Assembly: GCA_902777205.1 (NCBI GenBank)
Contig: CACYSU010000009.1
Span: 1-64,000, forward strand
Source: an uncultured Rhodospirillales bacterium
GTDB lineage: Bacteria > Pseudomonadota > Alphaproteobacteria > CAAGCB01 > CAG-977
Reading direction: 5' to 3'
DNA: 64,000 bases
Positions within the stretch are counted from its first letter, which is position 1, and each line of letters starts with the position of its first letter. The notes under the pieces were generated by a model that was given only the letters and a program-made list of their open reading frames with translations, was not told the origin of the DNA and made no database searches. This document shows, piece by piece, positions 30,839 through 40,303 of the stretch. The translations under genes and the position numbers were made by a program.

Positions 30839-32650
30839 TCAGTTTGCATCCCCGCCTGTTTTTTCGGCGGCGGCGAAAATCCCCGCGACATCCGCCCCCC
30901 TTTCGCGCCGCAAAACCGCGTCTGTCAGGGTAATTCCGGAAAAGCCCGCCCGTTTCAGCGCGTTTTCGACATACGCCGCGCCGTGGACGTAACGGCCGGA
31001 CGGGCGCAAGGCGTATCCGTCGGGTTTTTCCGCCTTTTCCACCGTGAAAACGACGCGGCCGCCCGCCGCCAAAGCCCGCGCCGACGCGGCCAGCAAATCC
31101 GTCAAATCGCCGAAATAGCACGCGACATCCGCCCACACGACCAGATCGAACGCCGACGGATTTTCATGGCAAAACGCGACCGCGTCCGATTTTTCCAAAG
31201 CGTCGTACAGCCCTCTTTTCCCCGCCGCGTCCAACATTTTGGCGGACAGATCGACGCCGGTCAGTTTCGCGGCGCGCGGTTTCAACGCCGCGGCGTTCAG
31301 CCCCGTTCCGCATCCGGCGTCCAGAATCCGCAATCCGGCGGGCAGCGTTTTCACATAACCGGCGACCAGTTCCGGCACGCGGTAATCCAGATCGCCGACG
31401 GCGGCGTCGAACGTTTCGGCGAAAGAATCAAACAGCGTTTCGACATAGGCGTCGCCGGCGCGGGGCGGATTGTCCCCCTGCAGCGCGGCGCAGACATGGA
31501 CGGCGACCGGATTGTCGGGAAAGAACTGTTTCCATTTTTGCGCCAGCTTGACGGCCGTTTCCTTGCAATCCGGCTCCGTCCCGCCGTACAGGTCGTACAG
31601 CGTCCGCGCCAGATCGTGGTGGATTTCCGTCAGCGCCGGATTCAACGCCAGCGCGTTGAAATACAGCCCGACGGCCTCGGCGGGGTCGCCGGCCTCTTTG
31701 ACGGCCATGGCCAGATTGCAGCACGTTTCCGCCTGTTTCGGATTGATGATGAACGCCTTGCGGTAACATTCCAAAGCTTCCTCGAACCGGCCGTGGTCGT
31801 ACAGCAGCGCGCCCAGATTGTTGTACGCGGACGCGAATTGCGGATCCAGCTTCACCGCTTTTTTATAATCGTCCTCCGCCTGCCAGTGCTTGCCATATTT
31901 GACATATACGTTCGCCCGATTGTTATAGGCGTCAGCGCACGACGGATCGAGTTCGATCGCGCGGCAATAGGCGTTGAACGCGTCGTCCGTCCGGTTCAGG
32001 TTTTCAAAAGCGATGCCGAGTCCGTTGTAATAAACCGGACTTTCGGCCAGCGACAAAGCCTTTTCATACAGCGCGACCGCCCGTTCGTTTTCGCCCGCCA
32101 GACGGCGCGTGACGGCCTGCTGGGCGTAAGCTTCGGCGTTTTGCGGATCGGCCGCGACGGCTTTGTCCAACAACGCCAGCGCGCCCGCAAAATCGCCGCC
32201 GTCCCGCGCGATCAGCGCCAGATTCACATACGCCGACGAAAAATCCGGACGCATTTCAACGGCCTTTTCAAACATTTTCCGCGCCAGCTCCGCATCGCCC
32301 AGAAAACGGTAGATAATCCCCATGTTGTGATAGGTTTCGGGATATTCCCTGCGCGCCGAAACGGCCTTGTAATGTTCCAAAGCCTCCTTGGGGCGGCCGG
32401 ATTCCTGCAGCGCCTGCGCCAGCGTGAATTCGTACGCGTCCGTTTGCGGCGACAGACGCACGGCCTTGTACAGCATATCAATCGCCGAATCGAACGACCG
32501 GCGCTGCATCGCGATCATGCCCAGCAGGTGCAAAACGTCGGTCTGTTCGGGATTCACCTCCAGCAAACGGCGGTAAATCGCCTCCGCTTCGTCCAGCCGC
32601 CCCTGTTCGTGCAGCCGCGCCGCGTTTTGCAGCAAATAGTCCAGCGACAT
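30839..32650 (-). CDS. TPR-repeat / SAM methyltransferase fusion protein
   Basis: Cytosolic protein of 603 residues. Residues 1 to about 380 are roughly ten tetratricopeptide repeats (for example LHEQGRLDEAEAIYRRLLEV; FASAYNNLGALLYDHGRFEE). Residues about 430-590 form a class I methyltransferase with SAM loop ILDAGCGTGLNAAALK and LTGVDLSAKMLD, and an acidic motif IV-like VVWADVACYFGD. Fusions of this kind exist in alphaproteobacteria; targets are mostly unknown and TPRs suggest a protein partner. First gene of the operon leading to bamD-recN-ligA. Confidence 0.85.
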   Translation of the reverse strand: MSLDYLLQNAARLHEQGRLDEAEAIYRRLLEVNPEQTDVLHLLGMIAMQRRSFDSAIDMLYKAVRLSPQTDAYEFTLAQALQESGRPKEALEHYKAVSARREYPETYHNMGIIYRFLGDAELARKMFEKAVEMRPDFSSAYVNLALIARDGGDFAGALALLDKAVAADPQNAEAYAQQAVTRRLAGENERAVALYEKALSLAESPVYYNGLGIAFENLNRTDDAFNAYCRAIELDPSCADAYNNRANVYVKYGKHWQAEDDYKKAVKLDPQFASAYNNLGALLYDHGRFEEALECYRKAFIINPKQAETCCNLAMAVKEAGDPAEAVGLYFNALALNPALTEIHHDLARTLYDLYGGTEPDCKETAVKLAQKWKQFFPDNPVAVHVCAALQGDNPPRAGDAYVETLFDSFAETFDAAVGDLDYRVPELVAGYVKTLPAGLRILDAGCGTGLNAAALKPRAAKLTGVDLSAKMLDAAGKRGLYDALEKSDAVAFCHENPSAFDLVVWADVACYFGDLTDLLAASARALAAGGRVVFTVEKAEKPDGYALRPSGRYVHGAAYVENALKRAGFSGITLTDAVLRRERGADVAGIFAAAEKTGGDAN

Positions 32651-32680
32651 AAATATCTTCTCCGCAACAGCAAGGAAAAA

Positions 32681-32709
32681 TTGACTTATAGCTTACGCGA
32701 GTCTATGAA
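32681..32709 (+). promoter_or_regulatory. Promoter for the sulfatase-fold membrane protein
   Basis: TTGACT at 32681-32686 and TATGAA at 32704-32709 with a 17-nt spacer, 38 nt before the start codon. Confidence 0.5.
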
Positions 32710-32747
32710 TAAATGCTAGACGGTATTTGTTCAACGGAAAAACGGCT

Positions 32748-35700
32748 ATGGCTAAAAACGAAAAAAAAGAACCGACCCTTGTTCCCGAAGATGAAGAGGA
32801 AACGCCCGAAGAGGCGCGCCAAAGACAGGAGGCGTCCTTTTCCTTTTACCTGCATTCGTCCCTGTTCCTGTTTTTCCTGACGGTGTTCACGTTCGTGCTG
32901 TTTTTGCACGCGAACAAATACCCGATGATCCTGAACAACGAAATCCAGCCCGAAGTCCTGTTCGCCTGTTTCGGATTTTTCGTCTTTTCGTTCCTCAGCC
33001 TGTTTCTGCTGTCGTTCTGGCGGTTTCTGGCCAAAGTATTCATCTCCGTCGTCGCCGGCGGCGCCGTCGCTTATATTCTGGGGCTGCTGCTGCCCTATAA
33101 CGTCGGCAACTACTTCGCCCATTACTTTTCATTCCTGCCGCACGACGTTTTGATGTACGCCGCGCAAAACGGCAACCAGATCGCCGCGATCGCGTCGGGC
33201 GTCGTTTTGCTGCTGATCCTGTGTATGTTCCGCAGCGGGATCATGGCGTTCATGTCCCTGCCCGTTCTGGCCGGACTGTTCTGGGTCATGAACGATTCCG
33301 CCAAACAGACGATCCCCGATGTCGCGCGTTCGGCCGCGCCCGCCGTCCAACCCGCCGACGGGGAAAAGACGGAAAACCTGATCCACCTGATTTTGGCCGG
33401 ACACACCGGATACGCCGCCGCCGCCGAGGATTGGCAGCGTCTGAACGCCAAGGCCGACGTGCCCAAGGACGCCGCGTTCAACCCGACGTTCATTCCGGCG
33501 TTTTACAAATCGAACGGATTCGCGTTCTATCCGTCGGCGTATCTGCGCCATGCGAACAAATACAAAAACATCGCGAACATCCTGAACCCGTCCGCGGCCG
33601 AAGACACGTCGAACCTGTTTTCCCGCGACGACGCCGTTTACTACACCGTTTCCGACGAAGCGCCCGCTTTCGCCACGCGCAGCGACCTGTTCAAAACGCT
33701 GAAAAACCAAGGCTACACCCTGAACGTGTACCAGACCTACCCCTTTGATTTTTGCAAAGGCGACGGCGCGAAAAACGTTGACGCCTGCCTGACCTATCCG
33801 GCGCCGATCGGGGCGTTGTACCGCACGAACCTGTCAACGGGCGCGCGGCTGATGCTGCTGGCGGGGCATTGGCTGAATTCGACGCCGTTCGGCAAGGACG
33901 TTTTGAAATACGCTTACGCCAAGGTCGCGCAGAAAACGAATCCCGACTATTTCCCGTTTTTGGGCAACCCGCTGTCGCGTTCCCTGCCCGTCGGCCAGCC
34001 GGCCGTGTTGTCGCGCCTGCGCCGCGACGTGTTGGCGGCAAAGGGCAAAAACGCGTTTTTCGTCCACCTCGACCTGCCGCACTATCCCTATGTTTACGAT
34101 CAAAACTGCCGGCTGAAAACGGATCCGTCGAAATGGCGTTCCAACGCGTCCTATACCAACCGCAACGAATTCGAGGGCGAATTGCGCCGGTGGGAGGATT
34201 ACGACCGCCAGCTGTTCTGCACCTACGCGCAAATCAACTATTTGATCAAGGACTTGGACGCCGCTAAAAAGCTGGACGGCACGACGATCGTCATCCACGG
34301 CGACAAAGGCGCGGACATCCGCAAGGAAGCGCGCGACGACGAGGACACCACCCGCGTGGACAAGGCCGTCAACCGCTTTAAAAACAACATGACAACCGTT
34401 TTCGCGATCCGCGAACCGTCGGGCAAGGCCGAAGTGCGCGCCGAAGCGTGCGACGTTCCCACCTTGATTTCCCGATACGTCGAAGGGAAAAAGGACGCCG
34501 CGTGTCAAAAACCCGACCTGTCGTCCTATGCGCAGGACGAACGCGACAAAACGATGGCGTGGCTGAACCTCCCCGTCGCGAAAGGTTATCTGGACGGCGG
34601 CGATTACGCGGCCTTGTACGCCGATTGGCTGGAAAAAGGCGGACAGGCGTTTATGGCCGCTTTGGACGAACGGCTGAGAACGGAAGAGCAAACGCCCGCC
34701 GAAACGCGGACGATCAGCTTTGTCGCGCCGCCGAAACAAATGGAAAATCCCGCTTTGTTCGACGAACCGGCGAAAGAGCCGACCACGGATTTCGTCCCCG
34801 TTCCGCCCGAAACACCCGCCGAACAGACGACCGAACCGGCGGCCGGCGTGACGCCGGACGCGCCCGCGGCGGAAACCGCGAAACCGGCGGTTGACGTGAT
34901 CGCGGACGAACTGTCCGACCTGCCCGCGCCGATCGTCCTGCCGCAAATTGATCCGGCCGTGGAAGACAAATGGAAATCGACCGATATCAAAGAAGGTCAG
35001 AAAACGACGCTGGAGCTGGTGCCGCAGGAATTGTCGGATCAGCCGCAAGCGTCCGGACAGCCGGCACCCGAAGCGCCCGCGCCCGAATCCGCGCCGGCCG
35101 CCGCGGTCGATTTGATCCCCCTGCCGACGTTGGACATCACGGAACAACCGGCCGCCGCCCCCGCCGAAACACCGATCGAAACTCCGGCGGTTCAGGCTGA
35201 AGCTTCCGCCCAAACACCGGCGGCGGAACAGGCTGCGACGGAAACGGCCGCGACGACACCGGCGGTTCAGGCCGAAATCCCCGCTGAAACACCGCAAACA
35301 ACCGTTCCCGAAACCCCCGCCCCCGCCGCGGAAGCGGTTGCCGCGCCGGAATTGCCCGCGCCGCCCGCTACGGAAGCCCCCGCCCCCGAAACGATCGTCG
35401 TAACGGACGAAGCCTTTGTCGCGGAAACGCCCGCGGTTGAAGAAGCGAAACCGGTTGAAACGGCAACGCCGCAGCCGGAAAACGCACCGGACGCGCAGCA
35501 GGCGCCCGCACCTTTGACGGAAGCGCAAGCGGCCGAACAGCAAGCCAAAGCGGAAGCCGAAGCAAAAGCCTTGGCCGAGAAACAGGCGGCCGAAAAAGCC
35601 GCCGCCGAAAAAGCCGCGGCGGAAGCAAAAGCTTTGGCCGAGAAACAGGAGGCTGAAAAAGCCGCCGCCGAAAAGGCCGAAGCGAAAGCCAAAGCTTTGG

Positions 35701-36215
35701 CAGAGAAACAGGCGGCTGAAAAGGCCGCCGCCGAGGAACAGGCCGCGAAACAACGCGCCGAGGAAGAGGCCAAGGAACGCGAAGCTTTGCGCAAACCGTT
35801 GCCCGCGACAATCGACGTGGATAAGCTGGACATCATCAAGGAAACCGTCACGGAACGCGTCAACGACGACGGCGAAGTGGAAACGTTCATCTTTATCGAA
35901 CGCAAACCCAACCCGAACCGTTTCAAGAAAAAACCGGTCGAGGAACGCGTTTTGCAGCAAGATCTGGAACGCGCGCCCGAACCGCCGGAAAAACCGGAGG
36001 TGTTGGAACACGAAACCGACGCCGCGCCGGCGGCTGAAACCGTGAACGCGCCCGCGCCGGAAACGGCGAAAGCGGCAGAACAGCCGGCCGCCGAAACCGC
36101 CCCCGCCGCGTCTGACGCCGCCGAACCTGTCGCGCCCGCCGTGCAGACCGTTCCCGCCGTGCCGACCGCTCCGGTTGTGACAAACGCGCCGGTGGAACGC
36201 GTGCTGGAAGATTAA
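32748..36215 (+). CDS. Sulfatase/phosphoethanolamine-transferase-like membrane protein with Pro/Ala/Glu and coiled-coil tail
   Basis: Very large protein, 1155 residues. Residues about 30-190 hold five hydrophobic segments (for example LFLFFLTVFTFVLFLHA; IASGVVLLLILCMF). Residues about 205-590 look like the alkaline-phosphatase/sulfatase fold of LtaS/EptA-type enzymes (IHLILAGHTGYA near the nucleophile strand, FFVHLDLPHYPYVYD, and TTIVIHGDKGAD where active relatives have HSDHG). The metal site therefore looks degenerate. From about residue 650 the chain is Pro/Ala/Glu/Thr-rich, then an Ala/Lys/Glu coiled coil (AEKAAAEKAAAEAKALAEK), a short folded-looking patch (IDVDKLDIIKETVTERV), and more Pro-rich tail. 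This suggests a structural or scaffolding envelope role. Start taken at ATG 32748; TTG 32727 is the alternative. Confidence 0.7.
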   Translation: MAKNEKKEPTLVPEDEEETPEEARQRQEASFSFYLHSSLFLFFLTVFTFVLFLHANKYPMILNNEIQPEVLFACFGFFVFSFLSLFLLSFWRFLAKVFISVVAGGAVAYILGLLLPYNVGNYFAHYFSFLPHDVLMYAAQNGNQIAAIASGVVLLLILCMFRSGIMAFMSLPVLAGLFWVMNDSAKQTIPDVARSAAPAVQPADGEKTENLIHLILAGHTGYAAAAEDWQRLNAKADVPKDAAFNPTFIPAFYKSNGFAFYPSAYLRHANKYKNIANILNPSAAEDTSNLFSRDDAVYYTVSDEAPAFATRSDLFKTLKNQGYTLNVYQTYPFDFCKGDGAKNVDACLTYPAPIGALYRTNLSTGARLMLLAGHWLNSTPFGKDVLKYAYAKVAQKTNPDYFPFLGNPLSRSLPVGQPAVLSRLRRDVLAAKGKNAFFVHLDLPHYPYVYDQNCRLKTDPSKWRSNASYTNRNEFEGELRRWEDYDRQLFCTYAQINYLIKDLDAAKKLDGTTIVIHGDKGADIRKEARDDEDTTRVDKAVNRFKNNMTTVFAIREPSGKAEVRAEACDVPTLISRYVEGKKDAACQKPDLSSYAQDERDKTMAWLNLPVAKGYLDGGDYAALYADWLEKGGQAFMAALDERLRTEEQTPAETRTISFVAPPKQMENPALFDEPAKEPTTDFVPVPPETPAEQTTEPAAGVTPDAPAAETAKPAVDVIADELSDLPAPIVLPQIDPAVEDKWKSTDIKEGQKTTLELVPQELSDQPQASGQPAPEAPAPESAPAAAVDLIPLPTLDITEQPAAAPAETPIETPAVQAEASAQTPAAEQAATETAATTPAVQAEIPAETPQTTVPETPAPAAEAVAAPELPAPPATEAPAPETIVVTDEAFVAETPAVEEAKPVETATPQPENAPDAQQAPAPLTEAQAAEQQAKAEAEAKALAEKQAAEKAAAEKAAAEAKALAEKQEAEKAAAEKAEAKAKALAEKQAAEKAAAEEQAAKQRAEEEAKEREALRKPLPATIDVDKLDIIKETVTERVNDDGEVETFIFIERKPNPNRFKKKPVEERVLQQDLERAPEPPEKPEVLEHETDAAPAAETVNAPAPETAKAAEQPAAETAPAASDAAEPVAPAVQTVPAVPTAPVVTNAPVERVLED

Positions 36216-36350
36216 ACTTCCGTTTACGGTCGAAAAGGTATATACTGATCCGCGTTGATCAGGGAAAGAAAGAAAAAACGTCCGTGACGGACGGAAATCG
36301 CGCCGGTCGGTGGCGCAGGGTTGATTCATTCTTTCAAAAGGATTGCATCC

Positions 36351-36650
36351 ATGGCTAAAAACGAAACGTTTCAACGCATTCAGCGCGAAGTGAACGGAAA
36401 TCACGTCGTTCTGTTCATGAAAGGCACGCCCGCCCACCCGCGGTGCGGTTTTTCCGCCGAAGCGTCCGAAAAATTGAAACAGGCCGGAATCGAATACAAA
36501 AGCGTTGACGTTTGTTCCGATCCCGATCTGTTTGACGGCATCCGCCAATTCACCAACTACACGCATTTTCCGCAAATGTTTGTGGACGGCCGCTTTATCG
36601 GCAGCAGCGAAAACATCCTGCGTTTCGCCGCGAACAAAAATTTCAAATGA
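36351..36650 (+). CDS. grxD: Monothiol glutaredoxin (Grx4/GrxD family)
   Basis: Cytosolic protein of 99 residues that carries and transfers Fe-S clusters with BolA partners. The active site HPRCGFSAE has the CGFS motif; glutathione-site residues include KGTP and the conserved FPQMFVDGRFIG-S. AAGGA lies upstream of the ATG. No bolA gene is visible next to it. A good -10 (TATACT, 36241-36246) about 105 nt upstream suggests a long leader containing the hairpin CGTCCG-TGA-CGGACG. Confidence 0.95.
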   Translation: MAKNETFQRIQREVNGNHVVLFMKGTPAHPRCGFSAEASEKLKQAGIEYKSVDVCSDPDLFDGIRQFTNYTHFPQMFVDGRFIGSSENILRFAANKNFK

Positions 36651-36667
36651 ACCGCCGTTTTGCGAAA

Positions 36668-36697
36668 AGCCCCGTTGTCAAAACGGGGCTTTTTTTC
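36668..36697 (+). terminator. Rho-independent terminator after grxD
   Basis: AGCCCCGTT (36668-36676) pairs with AACGGGGCT (36682-36690), followed by seven T. Confidence 0.9.
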
Positions 36698-36742
36698 CGC
36701 CGTTTTTCCTGATACAGTACCTCCGTTTCAACCGGAGCCGCC

Positions 36743-37300
36743 ATGTCCCGCCTGTTTTTATTCCTGTTCGTTTTGCTTTTCCCCGTTTTCGCGCGGGCGG
36801 AAGGCTTCGTTTTAAACGAAACGGCGTGCGAGGATAAATTGCTGGAGCTGATCAACGGGGCGGAAAAATACATCGACGTTTCCGTTTATTCGATCAACAA
36901 CAAAAAACTGGTTGACGCGTTGGCGGCCGCGCACCGCCGCGGCGTCAAAGTGCGCGTCCTGACCGACAAGGTGCAGGCGGCCGGCGTGTCGTCGCGCATA
37001 TGGGATTTGATCGACGCGGGCATTCCTTTGCGCGTGCACACCTACAAACGCATCATGCACACCAAAGTCGCGATTTACGACGGCGTTTCCGTGTCCAGCG
37101 GTTCGCTGAACTGGACGGAACCCGCCGTGCATAAAAACGAGGAAGTCTGCGACATTTTCGTCAACGATCCCGATTACGCCGCCCAGCACCAGCGGTTGTT
37201 CGACATACGGTGGGAAAACAATTCGCGGAAAAAATCCGATTTGTGGCTGAAACCGCGGCTGTTGAAACGGCGGGCGGATCAAGCGAAACAAACAAAATGA
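36743..37300 (+). CDS. Exported PLD-family nuclease (Nuc-like)
   Basis: Protein of 185 residues with an N-terminal signal peptide (LFLFLFVLLFPVFARAEG). It contains a single phospholipase D HKD motif, MHTKVAIYDGVSVSSGSLNW (His-x-Lys-x4-Asp then GS-x-N), as in the Nuc endonuclease family whose members dimerise to complete the active site. The front half (DKLLELINGAEKYIDVSVYS, RRGVKVRVLTDKVQA) matches the family. Periplasmic or secreted DNA/RNA degradation is the expected role. It follows grxD and a terminator, so it has a separate transcript. Confidence 0.88.
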   Translation: MSRLFLFLFVLLFPVFARAEGFVLNETACEDKLLELINGAEKYIDVSVYSINNKKLVDALAAAHRRGVKVRVLTDKVQAAGVSSRIWDLIDAGIPLRVHTYKRIMHTKVAIYDGVSVSSGSLNWTEPAVHKNEEVCDIFVNDPDYAAQHQRLFDIRWENNSRKKSDLWLKPRLLKRRADQAKQTK

Positions 37301-37375
37301 GCGTTTCATTTTTATCTTTTCGTAAGAAAGTTTTGGTATTTTGTAGAAAACAAAACCGGTAAGCAGAGGTTCGAC

Positions 37376-38221
37376 GTGTCCGACATTATTCCTTCTTCGA
37401 TCAAAACGCTGGCTTTAACGGCCGCCATCGCCGCCGTCGGCGGATGCGGCGCGGGGCTGCCCGACCCGTTCACCCAACGCACGATCGTCACACCGAAAGC
37501 GCCGTCGTCAGTCATCGTGTGCCGTTCCCAGCAATGCGCGCCGGCCAGAACGAACATGACGCGTGAATTTCTGTACAACAGCCTGCTGAACCTGTTTGAC
37601 AACAACGTCGATTCCACCGTTTTGATCTGCGACGCCGACCCGAATTCCAGAATGTGCTTTGAAAACTACATCCAATTCAATATCAAAGCCGGCGTCACCC
37701 CCGCGACCGTCGTCGTCGATTCCGCCAAACTGCTGAGCGTCAAGCTGCAGAAAAAGGAACAGATCATCAGCGTCGCGTTGGATTACAATATGCATTTCAA
37801 CGCCGTGCGCCCCGCTTGCCTGAGTTCCAAAAACGCCCTGTTCGTCAAATCGCCCGATTACGTTTTAATGGAAGACACGGGCTATGTCTGCAAATTCACG
37901 ACAACGTCCGATTCCATGGTTTCGACCGTTTTCGCGATCGACTACGTCGATTTGGACTACGGCGTCATCGGGGCGAACTATTCGTTCGGCGTGGCGGGGC
38001 CCGCTTACGGCGGCGGCACGGGATATATGCTGATGCGTTTCCAGAAAAACGCTTTCCCGTCCGATCCGAAAAAATTCGTCCTGCCCAAAGGCCCGCAGGA
38101 AACGCCGACCATGCCGACCACCGCGTCCGGCCAGCCCGCCCAGCGCGAATACGGCGTCAAAACCGACACGCCGAAGCTGGCGCCCGGACAATACAAAGTC
38201 ACCCCCCTGCCGTTGAAATAA
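37376..38221 (+). CDS. Putative lipoprotein of unknown function
   Basis: Protein of 281 residues starting at GTG 37376 with AGAGG upstream. The N-terminus has a hydrophobic stretch (TLALTAAIAAVGGCGAG) with possible lipobox VGGC. The mature part has several Cys (VCRSQQC, LICDADPNSRMCFE, VRPACLSS, YVCKF), suggesting disulfides in the periplasm. A Gly-rich patch (GVAGPAYGGGTGYMLM) and a Pro-rich end follow. It lies 10 nt upstream of anmK and is probably co-transcribed. No family recognised. Confidence 0.65.
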   Translation: MSDIIPSSIKTLALTAAIAAVGGCGAGLPDPFTQRTIVTPKAPSSVIVCRSQQCAPARTNMTREFLYNSLLNLFDNNVDSTVLICDADPNSRMCFENYIQFNIKAGVTPATVVVDSAKLLSVKLQKKEQIISVALDYNMHFNAVRPACLSSKNALFVKSPDYVLMEDTGYVCKFTTTSDSMVSTVFAIDYVDLDYGVIGANYSFGVAGPAYGGGTGYMLMRFQKNAFPSDPKKFVLPKGPQETPTMPTTASGQPAQREYGVKTDTPKLAPGQYKVTPLPLK

Positions 38222-38231
38222 GGCGGAGCGC

Positions 38232-39584
38232 ATGATCACCGTCGGTGTCATGACCGGCAATTCGCTGGACGCCGTTGATGCGGTTTTGACCCGATTCGAC
38301 GGTGGCCGCATGGCCGATCTGGCCGCGTGTTCCCTGCCTTATCCGGCGGAATTGAGAAACGGTTTCCTGACGCTGCGCAAACGGATCGCCCGTCACGGAT
38401 ACGACGTTTCCTTTTTAAAAAACGACAGTTCTTTCACAGCCGTTTTAAAAAGCTGCACCGATTTGGTCGCCGAAACGGTCAACACGCTTTGCCGCGGCTT
38501 TGACAAATCGGAAATCGCCGCGATCGGGCTGCACGGGCAAACGTGCGGACATTTTCCGCCGTCCGTCGCGGGCGACGCCGCGCCCTATACGCTGCAAGTG
38601 TTCGATCCCGCGCGGCTGGCCGCTTTGACGGACTTGCCCGTCATTTACGATTTCCGTTCCGACGATATGGCCAACGGCGGCGAAGGCGCGCCCCTCGCCC
38701 CGATCCACAACGCCCACATCGCGGCGGATCTGAAAGAAAAAGGATTGTTCCCCGTCGCTTTTTGCAACGCGGGCAACACCGGAAACATCGCCGTCGTTTC
38801 CGAAACGGCCGACGGAAAAAGCGTCACCGTCGGTTGGGACGCGGGCCCTTTTAATCATTTCGCCGACACGCTGAGCCGTTTCGGGGCGAACGAGCCGTGC
38901 GATTTGAACGGGCGGTTCGGCGCACGGGGACGGATTGTTCCCGAATTGCTGGCCGATCTGTTCGACACGGCGGCCGTGACCGGAAACGGGGAGAATTTCT
39001 ACCTTTTGCCGCCGCCGAAATCGTCCGACCCGAGCTGGTACAGAATCGACGCTGCGGACGTTTGCGCCCGTTTCGGTTTTGAAAACGCGCTGCGCACCGT
39101 CGAATATCTGGGCGCGTACGGATTTATGACCGCTTTGTCCATGATCGGCGAAAACGTGAAAATGCCGCAATCGTTCCTGCTGTTCGGCGGCGGGTGGAAA
39201 AATCCGCTGGCTTTAAACGATTTCAAAGATTTGCTGAACGGCAAAGGAATTGTTTTGCCCCGTCACGCGGACGTTTTCGCGCGGGTGCGGGCGCGTTTTT
39301 CCCGCCCGCCCGCCGTCGATTTTTCCGACCGGTACGGGTACAGCGGCACATATATGGAAGCGCGCATTTTCGCCGACATGGCGCGATGCCGGATCACGGG
39401 CGAACCGTTCAGCTTTCCCGAAACGACCGGATGCAAATCCCCGACCGTCGCCGGCATATACGCTTTGCCGCCCGCGGGCGCGCCGCTGCTGGACGGATTG
39501 TTTGAACAATACGGCACGAAAGACCTGATCCCCAATCCGCCCCCGCGGTTGTTCAGCCGCGCCGCGAAAGAAAGCCGGACTTAA
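38232..39584 (+). CDS. anmK: Anhydro-N-acetylmuramic acid kinase, divergent
   Basis: Cytosolic ATP-dependent kinase/hydrolase of cell-wall recycling, 450 residues, somewhat longer than usual (about 370). It turns 1,6-anhydroMurNAc into MurNAc-6-phosphate. Family motifs are modified but present: GVMTGNSLDAVDAV, LHGQTCGHFPP, YDFRSDDMANGGEGAPLAP, WDAGPFNHFAD (the DTGPGN-type catalytic Asp block), and LLFGGGWKNPL. It overlaps the convergent YgjP gene by 4 nt. Other recycling genes (nagZ, murQ) are not in the window. Confidence 0.85.
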   Translation: MITVGVMTGNSLDAVDAVLTRFDGGRMADLAACSLPYPAELRNGFLTLRKRIARHGYDVSFLKNDSSFTAVLKSCTDLVAETVNTLCRGFDKSEIAAIGLHGQTCGHFPPSVAGDAAPYTLQVFDPARLAALTDLPVIYDFRSDDMANGGEGAPLAPIHNAHIAADLKEKGLFPVAFCNAGNTGNIAVVSETADGKSVTVGWDAGPFNHFADTLSRFGANEPCDLNGRFGARGRIVPELLADLFDTAAVTGNGENFYLLPPPKSSDPSWYRIDAADVCARFGFENALRTVEYLGAYGFMTALSMIGENVKMPQSFLLFGGGWKNPLALNDFKDLLNGKGIVLPRHADVFARVRARFSRPPAVDFSDRYGYSGTYMEARIFADMARCRITGEPFSFPETTGCKSPTVAGIYALPPAGAPLLDGLFEQYGTKDLIPNPPPRLFSRAAKESRT

Positions 39585-40291
39585 TCGAAGCTGTACAAAT
39601 AATCAGCGTTTTTTTTCAGCCACGCCTCCGCCCGTTCGTAATCGGGGCAAAGGCCGGCGACGACGCGCCAGAACGCGGCCGAATGGTTCATTTGCGCCAA
39701 ATGGGCGATTTCGTGCGCGATGACGTAATCCGCGACGTAAAGCGGCGCCAGCCCCAACCGCCACGACAGGCTGACGTGTCCCGTCCGCGAACAGCTGCCC
39801 CACCGCGAAACGGTGTCGCGCACCGTCAGCTTTTGCACTTTGGCGTCGATTTTCGCGGCGGTTTCGCGCGCCTTGGCCAACGCGTAGGCGGCAAACTCGG
39901 ATTTCAAAAAATCGCGGACGCGCCGATCCAGATGCTCCGCCGCGCCCGAAACCCAAACGACGTTTCCCGCCGACCACACGCCGCGCCGCGCGGCCGGAGA
40001 ATGGCGGATGACAACGTCGCGCCCCAAAAAAGTCAGCGGCATTCCGTCCTGAAACACCCGTTTGGGCGGCAGTCGGCGCAGCTGCTCCGCGATCCAAGCG
40101 GATTTTGAAACGGCGAAATCGCGCCCTTTTTCAACGGACGCCCGCCGCGGCAAAACCAAAACGACCGCGCCCGTCCGGCGGCTGACCCTCAACCGGATGC
40201 GTTTGGCTTTGACGCTGCGTTCGACGCCGACGGCGATCGCCGTCCCCTGATCGTAAACGGTCAGCGTTTTCGCCGTGTCGTTTTGTTTCAT
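39581..40291 (-). CDS. YgjP-like M48-type metallopeptidase (DUF45)
   Basis: Cytosolic protein of 236 residues. The conserved RWGSCSRTGHVSLSWRL is followed by the zinc motif VIAHEIAHLAQMNHSAAFW (HExxH plus a third His), the signature of YgjP/WLM-domain proteins. The N-terminal half is a basic beta-rich domain. Proteolytic substrates are unknown for the family. Its stop overlaps the anmK end. Confidence 0.9.
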   Translation of the reverse strand: MKQNDTAKTLTVYDQGTAIAVGVERSVKAKRIRLRVSRRTGAVVLVLPRRASVEKGRDFAVSKSAWIAEQLRRLPPKRVFQDGMPLTFLGRDVVIRHSPAARRGVWSAGNVVWVSGAAEHLDRRVRDFLKSEFAAYALAKARETAAKIDAKVQKLTVRDTVSRWGSCSRTGHVSLSWRLGLAPLYVADYVIAHEIAHLAQMNHSAAFWRVVAGLCPDYERAEAWLKKNADYLYSFD

Positions 40292-40303
40292 CTGTCGGCC
40301 CCG

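Noticed and set aside
35180-35760. DNA minisatellite or CRISPR-like repeats in the Pro/Ala/Glu tail
   Set aside because: Similarity comes from low-complexity coding (Ala/Glu/Lys coiled coil). Units are not constant at the DNA level.
33834-36575. 913-codon minus-strand open frame opposite the sulfatase-fold gene
   Set aside because: Gly/Arg/Phe-rich antisense of the Ala/Pro/Glu tail with no recognisable domain.
38232-39584. Pseudokinase reading of the divergent anmK
   Set aside because: The catalytic DxGPxN block and the HGQT and DFR-like blocks are intact, so loss of function is not supported.
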